DNA of 64,000 nucleotides from Janibacter limosus NBRC 16128 (GTDB lineage: Bacteria; Actinomycetota; Actinomycetes; Actinomycetales; Dermatophilaceae): assembly GCF_001570985.1 (NCBI RefSeq), contig NZ_BCSS01000003.1:50221-114220 (forward strand), written 5' to 3'. Made by a program: the position numbers and the translations under genes. The notes beneath the pieces are model-generated. The model saw only the letters and a program-made list of their open reading frames with translations, did no database searches and was not told the origin of the DNA. Positions 7,450 to 15,787 of the stretch are shown piece by piece; within the stretch, counting starts at the first letter, position 1; the number at the start of each line of letters is the position of its first letter.

Positions 7450-10400
7450 ATGCAGCTGCGGATGAGCGTCATCGATACTCACGGTGCAGGCGCCGAGACC
7501 ATCGACGTGCGCGCCGAGGGGCACCACGAGCTCGGTGATCTGCTGGCCTCGATCGGGCGTCCCGGCGCGCCCGTGCACGTCGGCGGCGAGCGCCTCGCCG
7601 ACAGCGCGCCGGTCGGCCTTCCGCCCCTGCTCGACGGAGCCATCCTCGTCCTGGGCGATGCCGGCGCGCGTGCACACGAGCCGAGGCGCGCGCCCCTGCG
7701 CCTGGTGACGACGTGCGGACCCGATGCCGGGCGGACCCATGACCTCTCTCCGGGCCGGCACACGGTCGGGCGCGGCGACGCTGCCACCTTCCGGCTGGCT
7801 GATGACGCCCTCTCCCGCGAGCACCTGGAGCTGACCGTCGACCGCGACGGGGTGCACCTGCGCGACCTCGACACGACAAACGGCACCCTCATCGACGGCG
7901 AGCACCTCCCACCCACCGGCGTCCGGGTGCGTGCCGGCAGCCATCTGCGAGCCGGGCACAGCAGCCTCGCCCTCGAGACCCGTCGACCACGACCGGCGCG
8001 CCGCGTCCCCACCGGCCAGGGGACGCTCGGGGTCAATCCCACCCCGCACCTGCCTCGCTCCGGCACTCCCGTGACCATCCGCGTGCCCGAGGAGCCACGA
8101 GCCCCTGCCCGGCGGCGCATCCCCTGGGTCATGGTGCTCCTCCCGCTGCCCTTTGCCGGGGTGCTCGCCTACTTCTTCGGACCGCGGATGCTGCTCTTTG
8201 GTCTGCTCTCCCCGCTCCTCGTCCTCGGCTCCACCCTGTCGGATCGCACGAGCTCGCGGCGTGAGCACCGCGAGGCCCACGCCGCGTGGGTCCGCGAGCG
8301 CTCCCGCGCGGGTGCGCGGCTGTCCGCGGCGATGGCCTCGGAGCGGCGTGAGCGGCTGCGCGCCGCCCCTGACCCGGCCGCGCTCCTCGACGCCGCCCGT
8401 GGCGAGTCGGCCCGTCTGTGGGAGAGGCGCGCCCAGCATGACGAGCACCTCTGCCTGCGGCTGGGGCTCGGCGCGCTACCGGCCAAGCTCGAGGTCGAGC
8501 ACAGCGCCGGGGTGCGCGACCATCCGGTGCTCGAGGACGTGCCCCTCACCGTCGACCTCGCGGAGGTCGGGGTCCTCGGGGTGGCCGGACCGAGTGCAGT
8601 GCGCCATCGGCTTGCCCGGCACCTGCTCGGTCAGCTGCTCGTCCTGCACTCGCACCACGACGTCCGGGTCAGCGTGGTGGCAGACGACGAGGGGTGGTGG
8701 TCCCCCTTCGCCGGGCTGGTCCACCTGCGCGGCCACGACGACCTGCCGGACTCGGCCCGCGTCGCCATCACCCCCGAGACCGGAGCTGCACTGCTCGCCG
8801 GACTCGCCCGCCTCACCGCCGAACGCACCGCCACGTCCCCCGACCGCCGTCGGGAGGGTGAGCCACCACCGGTGGCACACATCGTCTTCGTCGACGGCGC
8901 GGGTGCCTGGCGGGCCGACCCCGGCCTGCGCACGACCATGAGCGAAGGGGGCCCCCAGCGCGTCCTCGTCATCGCCCTCGCCGACAGCCGGTCCGAGCTG
9001 CCCCACGAGGCGCGGGCCGTGGCGGTCCTCGACGGCGATGACCTGCGGCTGCTGCTCGCCGGCGAGCAGGCCGCACGCGGAGTCGTCGACGGCACGGGCG
9101 AGAGCTGGGGACGACGGATCGCCACCGCGCTCGCACCGCTGCGGGATGCCACACCTGACACCCAGGGCGGCACCCTGCCCTCGTCCGCCCGGCTCGTGGA
9201 CCTGCTCGATCTCTCCCCCGATGACGAGTCGGTGATCCACGGGCGGTGGCGAGCCGCCAGTTCGCAGCGTCCCCCTGACCTCGGTGTCATCGTCGGCGCA
9301 GCCGGCGAGGGTGACGTGCGCATCGACCTGCGCCGGGACGGCCCGCACGCCCTGGTGGCGGGGACGACGGGATCCGGCAAGTCGGAGTTCCTGCAGAGCT
9401 GGGTGGCCTCGCTCGCCGCGCACCTGTCACCCCAAGAGATCACCTTCGTGCTCGTCGACTACAAGGGCGGCGCCGCCTTCGCCGAGTGCGCCCGGTTGCC
9501 GCACACCGTCGGCATGCTCACTGACCTCGACCCGGCCGCGGCCGAGCGGGCGCTGACAAGCCTCGACGCCGAGCTGACCCGGCGCGAGCACGTGCTCGCC
9601 GCCTCGGGAGCCAAGGACATCGACGACCACCGTGGCGAGCCGCTGCCCCGGCTGATGATCGTCATCGACGAGTTCCGCATGCTCGCCGAGGAGCAGCCGG
9701 ACGCCCTCGCCCACCTCATGCGCATCGCTGCCGTCGGTCGCTCACTCGGCGTCCACCTCGTGCTCGCCACACAGCGACCGGGCGGCATCGTCTCCGCGGA
9801 CATCAAGGCCAATGTCAACCTGCGCATCGCTCTGCGGGTGCGCGACCGGGTCGACAGTGACGATGTCATCGGCTGCCCGGACGCCGTGGACATCCCAGAG
9901 GCCTCGCCCGGCCGAGCCCTGGCGAGCACCGGCGGGAGCCCGGCACGGCCCTTCCAGACCGGTCGGGTTGCCGGGCACGCCGAGGGGGCCGGCGGCGCAC
10001 TGCTCGTGCGCCGACCTGGAGACCCCTGGCCTCCTCCCCCAGCGGTCGAGGACGCCGGTCCGACCGACCTGCAGTGCCTCACGAGCACGATGGTCCGGCT
10101 CGCCGGATCGTTGGACCTGCCGACGCCCCACCGGCCGTGGTTGCCGCCCCTGCCCGACACGCTCGACCCTGCCGACCTGCCGGACGCAGCAGCGGGCGGC
10201 GCGTCCTTCGGCCTCGTGGACCTGCCGGCCGAGCAGCGTCAGTCGCCGCTGGTCTGGTCGACCGTCGAGGGACACTGGATGGTCGTCGGCGGCCCCGGCT
10301 CCGGGCGCACGAGCACCATCGCCTCGCTCGTCACCGCTGCGGCGCGCCCGTGGTCGCCCGACCGCCTGCAGGTGCAGATCATCGGCGACGGGTCGGCCCG

Positions 10401-11628
10401 CCTGTCGACCCTGACGGCACTGCCCCATGTCGGCAGCATCGTCGACGGGGAGGAGACCACGGTGGTCGGCCGGTTCCTCAACCGGCTCGAGGACGACATC
10501 GCCGAGCGGCGCTCCCTCCTGCGCGGCAGCGGCCACTCGACCCTCGATGCCTGGTGGACGGCACATGAGGAGGACCCGAGCGGTCCGATGCCACCACCCC
10601 ACCTCCTGCTGGCCATCGACGGGTGGGGTCGTGTCACCCGCCCCCGCGGGTCAATGGACCTGGGCGAGAGCGCCGAGGCCCTCGAGACCCTCATGCGTGA
10701 CGGCATTGCGGTCGGCTTGCGGGTCCTGGTCACCGGAGGGCGCGAGCTGCTCTCCGGTCGGGTGTCGTCACTCGTCACGACGCGGCTCGTGCTGCACCTG
10801 AGCGACCGCGGCGACGCGGCCCTCGCGGGGCTCACTCGCACCGAGATCTCGGACCGACTCGTCCCCGGGCGGGCGCGGCTGCAACCTGGTGGTCACCTCG
10901 TCCAGGTGGCACAGCCGGGAGCAACCTCCTCCACGACGCAGGAGCACCCACCCACGCGCGTCCCGCCCTGGGCCGTCGAGCCCCTGCCCACGTCCATCGC
11001 CCTCACCCTGCTGCCACCCGCTGACCGTGAGCGCATCCCGGTCGGGGTCGGCGGTGTCGGGAGCGAGCCCCTGGTCTGGCGCACCGATGGTGCCCGACGT
11101 CTCCTCGTCTGCGGTCCGCCCCGCAGCGGACGGACCACCACGCTGGCGCTGCTCGCCCGGCAGGTGGCGACAGCGGGACAGCCCCTCGTCGTCGTGGGCT
11201 CCGGTGAGATCGCCGCCGGACTCGGCTGCCCGACCCTGGGTCCTGACGACCGGGACGAGCTCCTCGCCCTGCGGCAGCGGCATCCGGACCTGGCCGTCGT
11301 GGCTGACGAGCTCGACCGTCTCGACGCAGCCCCGGTTGCCGACGTGATCAAGGAGATCCTGCGTCGGCTCGACGCTGACCGAGGCCTGGTCATCGGCTCG
11401 ACGTCGACCCAGACAGCCGCCAGCCAGGTGCGAGGGCTCGTCTCAGACCTGGCGCGCGCCCGCGCCGGCATCCTGCTGCAGCCCTCGTCGCGCTCCGACG
11501 GTGACGCACTCGGACTGCGGGTGCCCCCGCTCACGCGCACCCCCGGCCGCGGATACCTCATCGTCGACGGCCGGGCCGAGGAGGTGCAGGTCGCCCTCCC
11601 CGACGTCGAGGCACTGCCACCCACCTGA
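7450..11628 (+). CDS. FHA-domain FtsK/SpoIIIE ATPase, EccC/EssC-like
   Basis: 1392 residues. Domains in order: an N-terminal ubiquitin-like region, an FHA domain (about residues 90-170, with TVGRG, SREH and TTNGT), two membrane segments near residues 225-270 (VMVLLPLPFAGVLAYFFG and MLLFGLLSPLLVLGS), then three FtsK/SpoIIIE modules. Module 1 has an intact Walker A GTTGSGKSEF near 635, VLVDYKGGAAF, VIDEFRML and LVLATQRPGG. Modules 2 and 3 have degenerate loops with Arg for Lys, GGPGSGRTS near 945 and CGPPRSGRTT near 1220. This is the layout of type VII secretion motor ATPases, and FHA-EssC fusions occur in Gram-positives. No EccB, EccD, EccE or mycosin gene is adjacent; a WXG-like pair lies 9 kb downstream. 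ATG at 7462 is a possible alternative start. Confidence 0.85.
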   Translation: MQLRMSVIDTHGAGAETIDVRAEGHHELGDLLASIGRPGAPVHVGGERLADSAPVGLPPLLDGAILVLGDAGARAHEPRRAPLRLVTTCGPDAGRTHDLSPGRHTVGRGDAATFRLADDALSREHLELTVDRDGVHLRDLDTTNGTLIDGEHLPPTGVRVRAGSHLRAGHSSLALETRRPRPARRVPTGQGTLGVNPTPHLPRSGTPVTIRVPEEPRAPARRRIPWVMVLLPLPFAGVLAYFFGPRMLLFGLLSPLLVLGSTLSDRTSSRREHREAHAAWVRERSRAGARLSAAMASERRERLRAAPDPAALLDAARGESARLWERRAQHDEHLCLRLGLGALPAKLEVEHSAGVRDHPVLEDVPLTVDLAEVGVLGVAGPSAVRHRLARHLLGQLLVLHSHHDVRVSVVADDEGWWSPFAGLVHLRGHDDLPDSARVAITPETGAALLAGLARLTAERTATSPDRRREGEPPPVAHIVFVDGAGAWRADPGLRTTMSEGGPQRVLVIALADSRSELPHEARAVAVLDGDDLRLLLAGEQAARGVVDGTGESWGRRIATALAPLRDATPDTQGGTLPSSARLVDLLDLSPDDESVIHGRWRAASSQRPPDLGVIVGAAGEGDVRIDLRRDGPHALVAGTTGSGKSEFLQSWVASLAAHLSPQEITFVLVDYKGGAAFAECARLPHTVGMLTDLDPAAAERALTSLDAELTRREHVLAASGAKDIDDHRGEPLPRLMIVIDEFRMLAEEQPDALAHLMRIAAVGRSLGVHLVLATQRPGGIVSADIKANVNLRIALRVRDRVDSDDVIGCPDAVDIPEASPGRALASTGGSPARPFQTGRVAGHAEGAGGALLVRRPGDPWPPPPAVEDAGPTDLQCLTSTMVRLAGSLDLPTPHRPWLPPLPDTLDPADLPDAAAGGASFGLVDLPAEQRQSPLVWSTVEGHWMVVGGPGSGRTSTIASLVTAAARPWSPDRLQVQIIGDGSARLSTLTALPHVGSIVDGEETTVVGRFLNRLEDDIAERRSLLRGSGHSTLDAWWTAHEEDPSGPMPPPHLLLAIDGWGRVTRPRGSMDLGESAEALETLMRDGIAVGLRVLVTGGRELLSGRVSSLVTTRLVLHLSDRGDAALAGLTRTEISDRLVPGRARLQPGGHLVQVAQPGATSSTTQEHPPTRVPPWAVEPLPTSIALTLLPPADRERIPVGVGGVGSEPLVWRTDGARRLLVCGPPRSGRTTTLALLARQVATAGQPLVVVGSGEIAAGLGCPTLGPDDRDELLALRQRHPDLAVVADELDRLDAAPVADVIKEILRRLDADRGLVIGSTSTQTAASQVRGLVSDLARARAGILLQPSSRSDGDALGLRVPPLTRTPGRGYLIVDGRAEEVQVALPDVEALPPT

Positions 11629-11654
11629 GCGGACCCCCCGGCGCGACCTGCGGC

Positions 11655-13361
11655 TCAGTCCAGACGCGGCGTGCGCGGCGGCTCGGTGCGACGGTGACCG
11701 GCGGCCTCGAAGGCCGCGGCGATCGCCAGCAGTCGGTTGTCGTCCCACCCTCGCCCGGCGAAGGTCAGACCGATCGGCATGCCGATGTCGGGCATCGTGC
11801 CCATCGGGACAGTGACGGTGGGGATGCCCAGGTGACGTGGCACCAGGTTGCCGTTGGCCACCCACACGCCGTTGCGCCACGCGATGTCAGCCGACTCCTC
11901 GTTGACATCGGCGTCGGCGGGACCCACGTCCGCGACGGCCGGGAAGATCACGGCGTCGAGCCCGAGATCGTCCATCCACTCCTCGAGGTCGACCCGACGG
12001 GTCTCCTCGAGGCCGCGCAAGCCCCCTTCGAGCAGGGGCAGGGTGGTGACGTCCTCGACGACTCCCACCTCCTGGGCTCGGGTGACGTAGTCCGCGAGGT
12101 CGAAGTCGAGGTCGCCGTAGCGATACGGCAACGAGCCCGCGGGGTGAGGGAAGATCTGCGGCCCGTCGACGTCCACGAGCCGGTGGAGGTCCGGGTCGCC
12201 GTTCGCCTGCAAAAAGGTCTCCCAGCCCCACATCGCCTGGTCCCAGATCTCCTCGTCGAGATACCCGTCGGGCAGCAGGCCCCGGGTGCGCACCGTCGGT
12301 GCTCCGGCCCGGTCGCCGTCGTAATTGGAGACGACAGGGAAGTCGGTCTCGACGACCTCGGCGCCCGCAGCCTCCAGGTCTGCGCGCGCCGCTTCGAAGA
12401 GCTCCAACGAGCTCGGGCGAGGCTCGATCCGATCGCCGATCGGCCCGCCGAACCCGATCCCGGTCCCGGCCTCCTCGTCGGTCCCCAGATACATCCGCGG
12501 CACCCCCAGACGCAGCCCGCGAAGGGGGGACGTGTCCCCCGTCCGCAGTGCTGGGTACGACGGCGGGCGCAGCGCCGAGGCGTCCGGCACCGCGATCCAC
12601 GGCTGGGTGCGCCACAGGTCGCCGGTGGTGTCCGGGTCGTCAGCCACGATGATGTCGAGGACTTCGAGCAGGTCGGCCATCGTCCGCGTGTGGGGGACCA
12701 CGACGTCCATCGAGGGGACGAGGGGCCAGTTGCCTCGCACCGAGATCACACCACGGGAAGGGGTGTAGGCGCACAGCGCGTTGTTGCTGGCCGGCGCACG
12801 CCCCGACGACCAGGTCTCCTCACCCAGCCCGAAGGCGGCGAAGCTGGCCGCCGTCGCCGACCCTGACCCGTTGGACGACCCCGAGCCGAAGGCAGCAGTG
12901 AGGTAGCTGCCGTTGTAGGGACTCTCCGCGCGACCGTAGACGCCGCGCTGCATGCCGCCGTTGGCCATCGGTGGCATGTTGGTCAAGCCGATGAGCACCG
13001 CACCCCCGCCCCGCAGCCGCTCGATGGTGAAGGCGTCACGCTGCGCCACCAGGTCGGCGAAGGCGGGCGACCCGCTCGCGCACGTCAGTCCCCGGGCGAG
13101 GTACGAGTCCTTGGCCGTGTAGGGGATCCCGTCGAGCGGACCCAACGACTCCCCCTGCGTCCGCCGGGCATCGCTGGCCCGAGCGTCCTCGAGCGCGTCC
13201 GGGTTGGGGACGACGACGGCATTGAGCCGGATGCCGTCGTCGTCATAGGCCGCGATGCGGGCGAGGTAGGCGGTGACGAGCTGCTCGCTGGTCGTCTCGC
13301 CGGATGCGAGGGCTGCACGCAGGGACGCGATGTCCGCCTCGACGACGTCGAAGGTGCCCAT
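11655..13361 (-). CDS. amidase signature family enzyme
   Basis: 568 residues, at the long end for the family. The Ser-cisSer-Lys triad is visible: the lysine in GIPYTAKDSYLA, and the glycine/serine-rich signature AFGSGSSNGSGSATAASFA carrying the cis-serine and the nucleophilic serine. The C-terminus holds a conserved block (GLTFAGRGWDDNRLLAIA) shared with other amidases. It would hydrolyse an amide to a carboxylate and ammonia in the cytoplasm; no signal peptide is present and the substrate cannot be predicted. It is not GatA, since gatB and gatC are absent and the length differs. The start ATG is one base from the stop of the membrane-protein gene upstream, so both are probably co-transcribed. 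Confidence 0.88.
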   Translation of the reverse strand: MGTFDVVEADIASLRAALASGETTSEQLVTAYLARIAAYDDDGIRLNAVVVPNPDALEDARASDARRTQGESLGPLDGIPYTAKDSYLARGLTCASGSPAFADLVAQRDAFTIERLRGGGAVLIGLTNMPPMANGGMQRGVYGRAESPYNGSYLTAAFGSGSSNGSGSATAASFAAFGLGEETWSSGRAPASNNALCAYTPSRGVISVRGNWPLVPSMDVVVPHTRTMADLLEVLDIIVADDPDTTGDLWRTQPWIAVPDASALRPPSYPALRTGDTSPLRGLRLGVPRMYLGTDEEAGTGIGFGGPIGDRIEPRPSSLELFEAARADLEAAGAEVVETDFPVVSNYDGDRAGAPTVRTRGLLPDGYLDEEIWDQAMWGWETFLQANGDPDLHRLVDVDGPQIFPHPAGSLPYRYGDLDFDLADYVTRAQEVGVVEDVTTLPLLEGGLRGLEETRRVDLEEWMDDLGLDAVIFPAVADVGPADADVNEESADIAWRNGVWVANGNLVPRHLGIPTVTVPMGTMPDIGMPIGLTFAGRGWDDNRLLAIAAAFEAAGHRRTEPPRTPRLD

Positions 13362-13362
13362 G

Positions 13363-13761
13363 TCAGAGGGTCCGATCCGGGAGGTCCGCGGAGGGGGCGA
13401 GGAGCGAGGCCAGGATCCCGGCCACGGCGACCACGGCGAGCGTCAGCCCGACCCAGATGCCGTTGGTCGTCGTGAGCGTCCACGCCGCCGGGAGGAGCAG
13501 GACATTCCACACCAGCGTCGGCGTGCGCGGCCACCTCGCCCCCTTGTGCCAGGCGGCCGCGAGCACGGCCAGGAGGATGGCAAAGATCAGGCACACCACG
13601 AGGGACATCGAGGCGGTGTTGGCATCCGCGGCGCGCCCGTCGGCCAGCTCCAACCCGTAGAGGGCCGCGGTCACGACGAGCAGCAGGGCCTCGATCAGGC
13701 AGACGCCAGCGGCAGCGAGTGCGGGGGGCGTGGGAGGGGGAAGGGGGTTGCTCGGGGTCAC
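13363..13761 (-). CDS. small four-helix membrane protein, function unknown
   Basis: 132 residues from a GTG at 13761. After a short proline-rich N-terminus (NPLPPPTPPAL) four hydrophobic segments follow: AAGVCLIEALLLVVTAALYGL, SMSLVVCLIFAILLAVLAAAW, PTLVWNVLLLPAAWTL and WVGLTLAVVAVAGILASLL. The pattern and size resemble widely conserved small integral membrane proteins of actinobacteria without known function. It precedes the amidase by one base, suggesting a two-gene operon. I recognise no catalytic motif. Upstream is the divergent whiB1 gene about 200 bases away. Confidence 0.72.
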   Translation of the reverse strand: MTPSNPLPPPTPPALAAAGVCLIEALLLVVTAALYGLELADGRAADANTASMSLVVCLIFAILLAVLAAAWHKGARWPRTPTLVWNVLLLPAAWTLTTTNGIWVGLTLAVVAVAGILASLLAPSADLPDRTL

Positions 13762-13821
13762 GACCAGCAGCGTAGGTGACCGAACACACGCGTAGAAGGA
13801 ACAAGCCGTTCTCCCACACCG

Positions 13822-13850
13822 TTGGCATACCGAGCGGTATCTTGGACAAT
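13822..13850 (+). promoter_or_regulatory. whiB1 promoter with dyad in the spacer
   Basis: A -35-like TTGGCA (13822-13827) and a -10-like GACAAT (13845-13850) are separated by 17 bases. The spacer is nearly filled by the perfect 14-bp palindrome ATACCGAGCGGTAT (13827-13840), with outer arms CACACC (13815-13820) and GGTGTG (13851-13856) around it. A start site near 13857 would give a leader of about 100 bases. Repressor or activator binding here is inference. Confidence 0.5.
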
Positions 13851-13960
13851 GGTGTGTGTATTGAGTCGTGGCTCGTCCACGGCTTGGTGCACTCCCGGTC
13901 GTCCACGGCACCGTGTGCCGAGCAACAACGACCTCCCCGACAACAAGGAGCACCACCCTC

Positions 13961-14209
13961 ATGGATTGGCGCGACCGCGCAGCCTGTCTGGACGAAGATC
14001 CGGAACTGTTCTTTCCCATCGGCAACACCGGCCCCGCGATCGCGCAGATCGAGGAGGCCAAGAAGGTGTGCCGCCGGTGCGAGGTCGTTGACACCTGCCT
14101 CAAGTGGGCCATCGAGTCCGGCCAGGACGCCGGAGTCTGGGGTGGCCTGTCCGAGGACGAGCGCCGCGCCCTCAAGCGCCGCAAGGCCCGCGCCCGCCGC
14201 GCCGGCTGA
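13961..14209 (+). CDS. whiB1: WhiB1-type iron-sulfur transcription factor
   Basis: 82 residues. It is nearly a textbook WhiB1: it begins MDWRDRAACLDEDPELFFP, carries the four cluster-ligating cysteines (Cys9, Cys37, Cys40, Cys46 in VCRRCEVVDTC) that hold a nitric-oxide-sensitive 4Fe-4S cluster, then GVWGGLSEDERR and the basic C-terminal tail LKRRKARARRAG that contacts DNA. WhiB1 is essential in mycobacteria and works with the primary sigma factor. ATG at 13961 follows AAGGAG with a spacing of ten. The gene faces pdtaS with a hairpin between, the same neighbourhood as Rv3219-Rv3220c in M. tuberculosis. Confidence 0.95.
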   Translation: MDWRDRAACLDEDPELFFPIGNTGPAIAQIEEAKKVCRRCEVVDTCLKWAIESGQDAGVWGGLSEDERRALKRRKARARRAG

Positions 14210-14224
14210 CCTCACCTGCACCTG

Positions 14225-14257
14225 ACCGCCGTCTCCGAGCACCCGCTCGGGGGCGGT
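14225..14257 (+). terminator. terminator between convergent whiB1 and pdtaS
   Basis: Stacked stems ACCGCC/GGCGGT and CCGAGC/GCTCGG with the loop ACCC, followed by TTTC. It starts 16 bases after the whiB1 stop and could serve both convergent genes. Confidence 0.7.
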
Positions 14258-14276
14258 TTCGTCGTGTCTGGAGCGA

Positions 14277-15740
14277 TCAGGTCTCGACGCCGCGCAGACG
14301 CACGCTGAAGCGCACTCGCGTCCCGTGGGGGTCGACATCGTCCCACCGGATCTGCCCGCCCAGGTCGTGCACCATCGAGGTGACGATGCGGGTCCCGAGG
14401 CCAGCCCGACTGGGCCGAAAGCCCGTGGGGAGCCCGGCGCCGTCGTCGACGACCGTCACCCGCAGGATGTCGTCGCCCCCGTCCGCACTCGTGCGCTGGG
14501 CATCCACGCGCACGACCCCGCCCTCGGGTATGCCGTGCTCGACGGCGTTTTGTACCAGCTCCGAGAGGATGAGGCCGACCGCGGTCGCGTCCTCCGCCCG
14601 GACCATGCCGAAGGACCCGGTGACTCGTGAGTCGATCGCCCCGCTCGTGCGGGCGACCTCGACAATCGCCCGCAGTCCCCGGACGGCGACATCGTCGAAG
14701 TCGACGGTCTCCGCAAACCCGGTGCTCAACGCTTCGTAGATCATCGCGATGACTCCGACGCGGCGAACCGCCTCGTCGAGGGCTTCCTTGGCCGACTCGT
14801 CGGGGACCCTGCGCGACTGCATGCGCAGCAGAGCCGCGACCGTCTGCAAGTTGTTCTTCACCCGGTGGTGGATCTCCCGGATGGTCTGGTCCTTGGTCAT
14901 CAGCTCGCTGCCGCGCCGGCGCAGCTCCGAGACATCCCTGACGACGACGATCGCGCCGTGCCGCACGCGCCCCCGCATGAGCGGGATCGCCCGGATGGCC
15001 AAGGCTGCTCCACCCACGGAGATGTCCGAGCGCCATGCCGCTCGCCCCATGGCCACGAGCGCCAGCCCCTCGTCGAGATGCCCTGCCTCGCGGGGCAGGC
15101 TGCTGAGGATCTGGACGAGGACCTCTCCCTCGACGCTCCCCTGGTGGCCGAGCTGCCGGACCGCGCTCAGGGCATTGGGCGAGGCGTACTCGACGGTGCC
15201 CGCCTCGTCCATGCGCATGACCCCGTCACCGACACGGGGGGCTCCGCGGTGCGCCCCGCTGGGGGACGCCGACGTCGGCCACGTGCCCTCGGCCACCATG
15301 GTGAAGAGCTCGTCCCCCATGCCCGCATAGTTTTCTTCCAGCCGGGTCTGTGGGCGGCCGCTGTCGAGCTGGTCATGGATGCTCAGGATCCCGAGGACGC
15401 GACCCGAGCGGCGGACGAGGCGGGCGCGCTCGTGGATGAGGTCCTGACCGCGCTCGCGCACATGCTCACTCTGGCCGTCGCGGGCGGCACGCATGATGAG
15501 GTCACCGAAGATGACGCTCGCCTCCTGGCCCACGACCTCCTCGACGAAGACCATCGGGCCCGTCATCGGTCGGGTGTGCGCAGCCGCGACCCAGCCCCCT
15601 GCGTGGGCGACCCAGAGGACGAGGTCGCTGAAGGACAGGTCCGCCAGCAGGTGCCAGTCCTCCACGAGCAGGTGCAAGCGCTCCGTGTCTGCCTCGTCGA
15701 GGCCCGGTGTGATCCGCAGGAAGTCCGCCAGTGTCCGCAC
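14277..15740 (-). CDS. pdtaS: PdtaS-type sensor histidine kinase
   Basis: 487 residues, cytosolic with no membrane segment. The N-terminal 160 residues form a GAF-like domain, the middle a PAS-like domain (VMRMDEAGTVEYASPNA), then a HisKA_2 dimerisation domain whose phospho-accepting histidine sits in IREIHHRVKNNLQT near residue 293, and a HATPase_c domain with the N box ILSELVQNAVEHG, G1 VVDDGAGLP and G2 AGLGTRIV. In mycobacteria PdtaS phosphorylates PdtaR, an ANTAR RNA-binding antiterminator; the partner gene is unlinked there and is not in this window. GTG start at 15740. Location beside whiB1 agrees with the M. tuberculosis order and strengthens the assignment. Confidence 0.93.
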   Translation of the reverse strand: MRTLADFLRITPGLDEADTERLHLLVEDWHLLADLSFSDLVLWVAHAGGWVAAAHTRPMTGPMVFVEEVVGQEASVIFGDLIMRAARDGQSEHVRERGQDLIHERARLVRRSGRVLGILSIHDQLDSGRPQTRLEENYAGMGDELFTMVAEGTWPTSASPSGAHRGAPRVGDGVMRMDEAGTVEYASPNALSAVRQLGHQGSVEGEVLVQILSSLPREAGHLDEGLALVAMGRAAWRSDISVGGAALAIRAIPLMRGRVRHGAIVVVRDVSELRRRGSELMTKDQTIREIHHRVKNNLQTVAALLRMQSRRVPDESAKEALDEAVRRVGVIAMIYEALSTGFAETVDFDDVAVRGLRAIVEVARTSGAIDSRVTGSFGMVRAEDATAVGLILSELVQNAVEHGIPEGGVVRVDAQRTSADGGDDILRVTVVDDGAGLPTGFRPSRAGLGTRIVTSMVHDLGGQIRWDDVDPHGTRVRFSVRLRGVET

Positions 15741-15787
15741 GCCGCGATCCTAGTGACGTGCGGACACGGGCGGGGCCTCCCCCTCGA

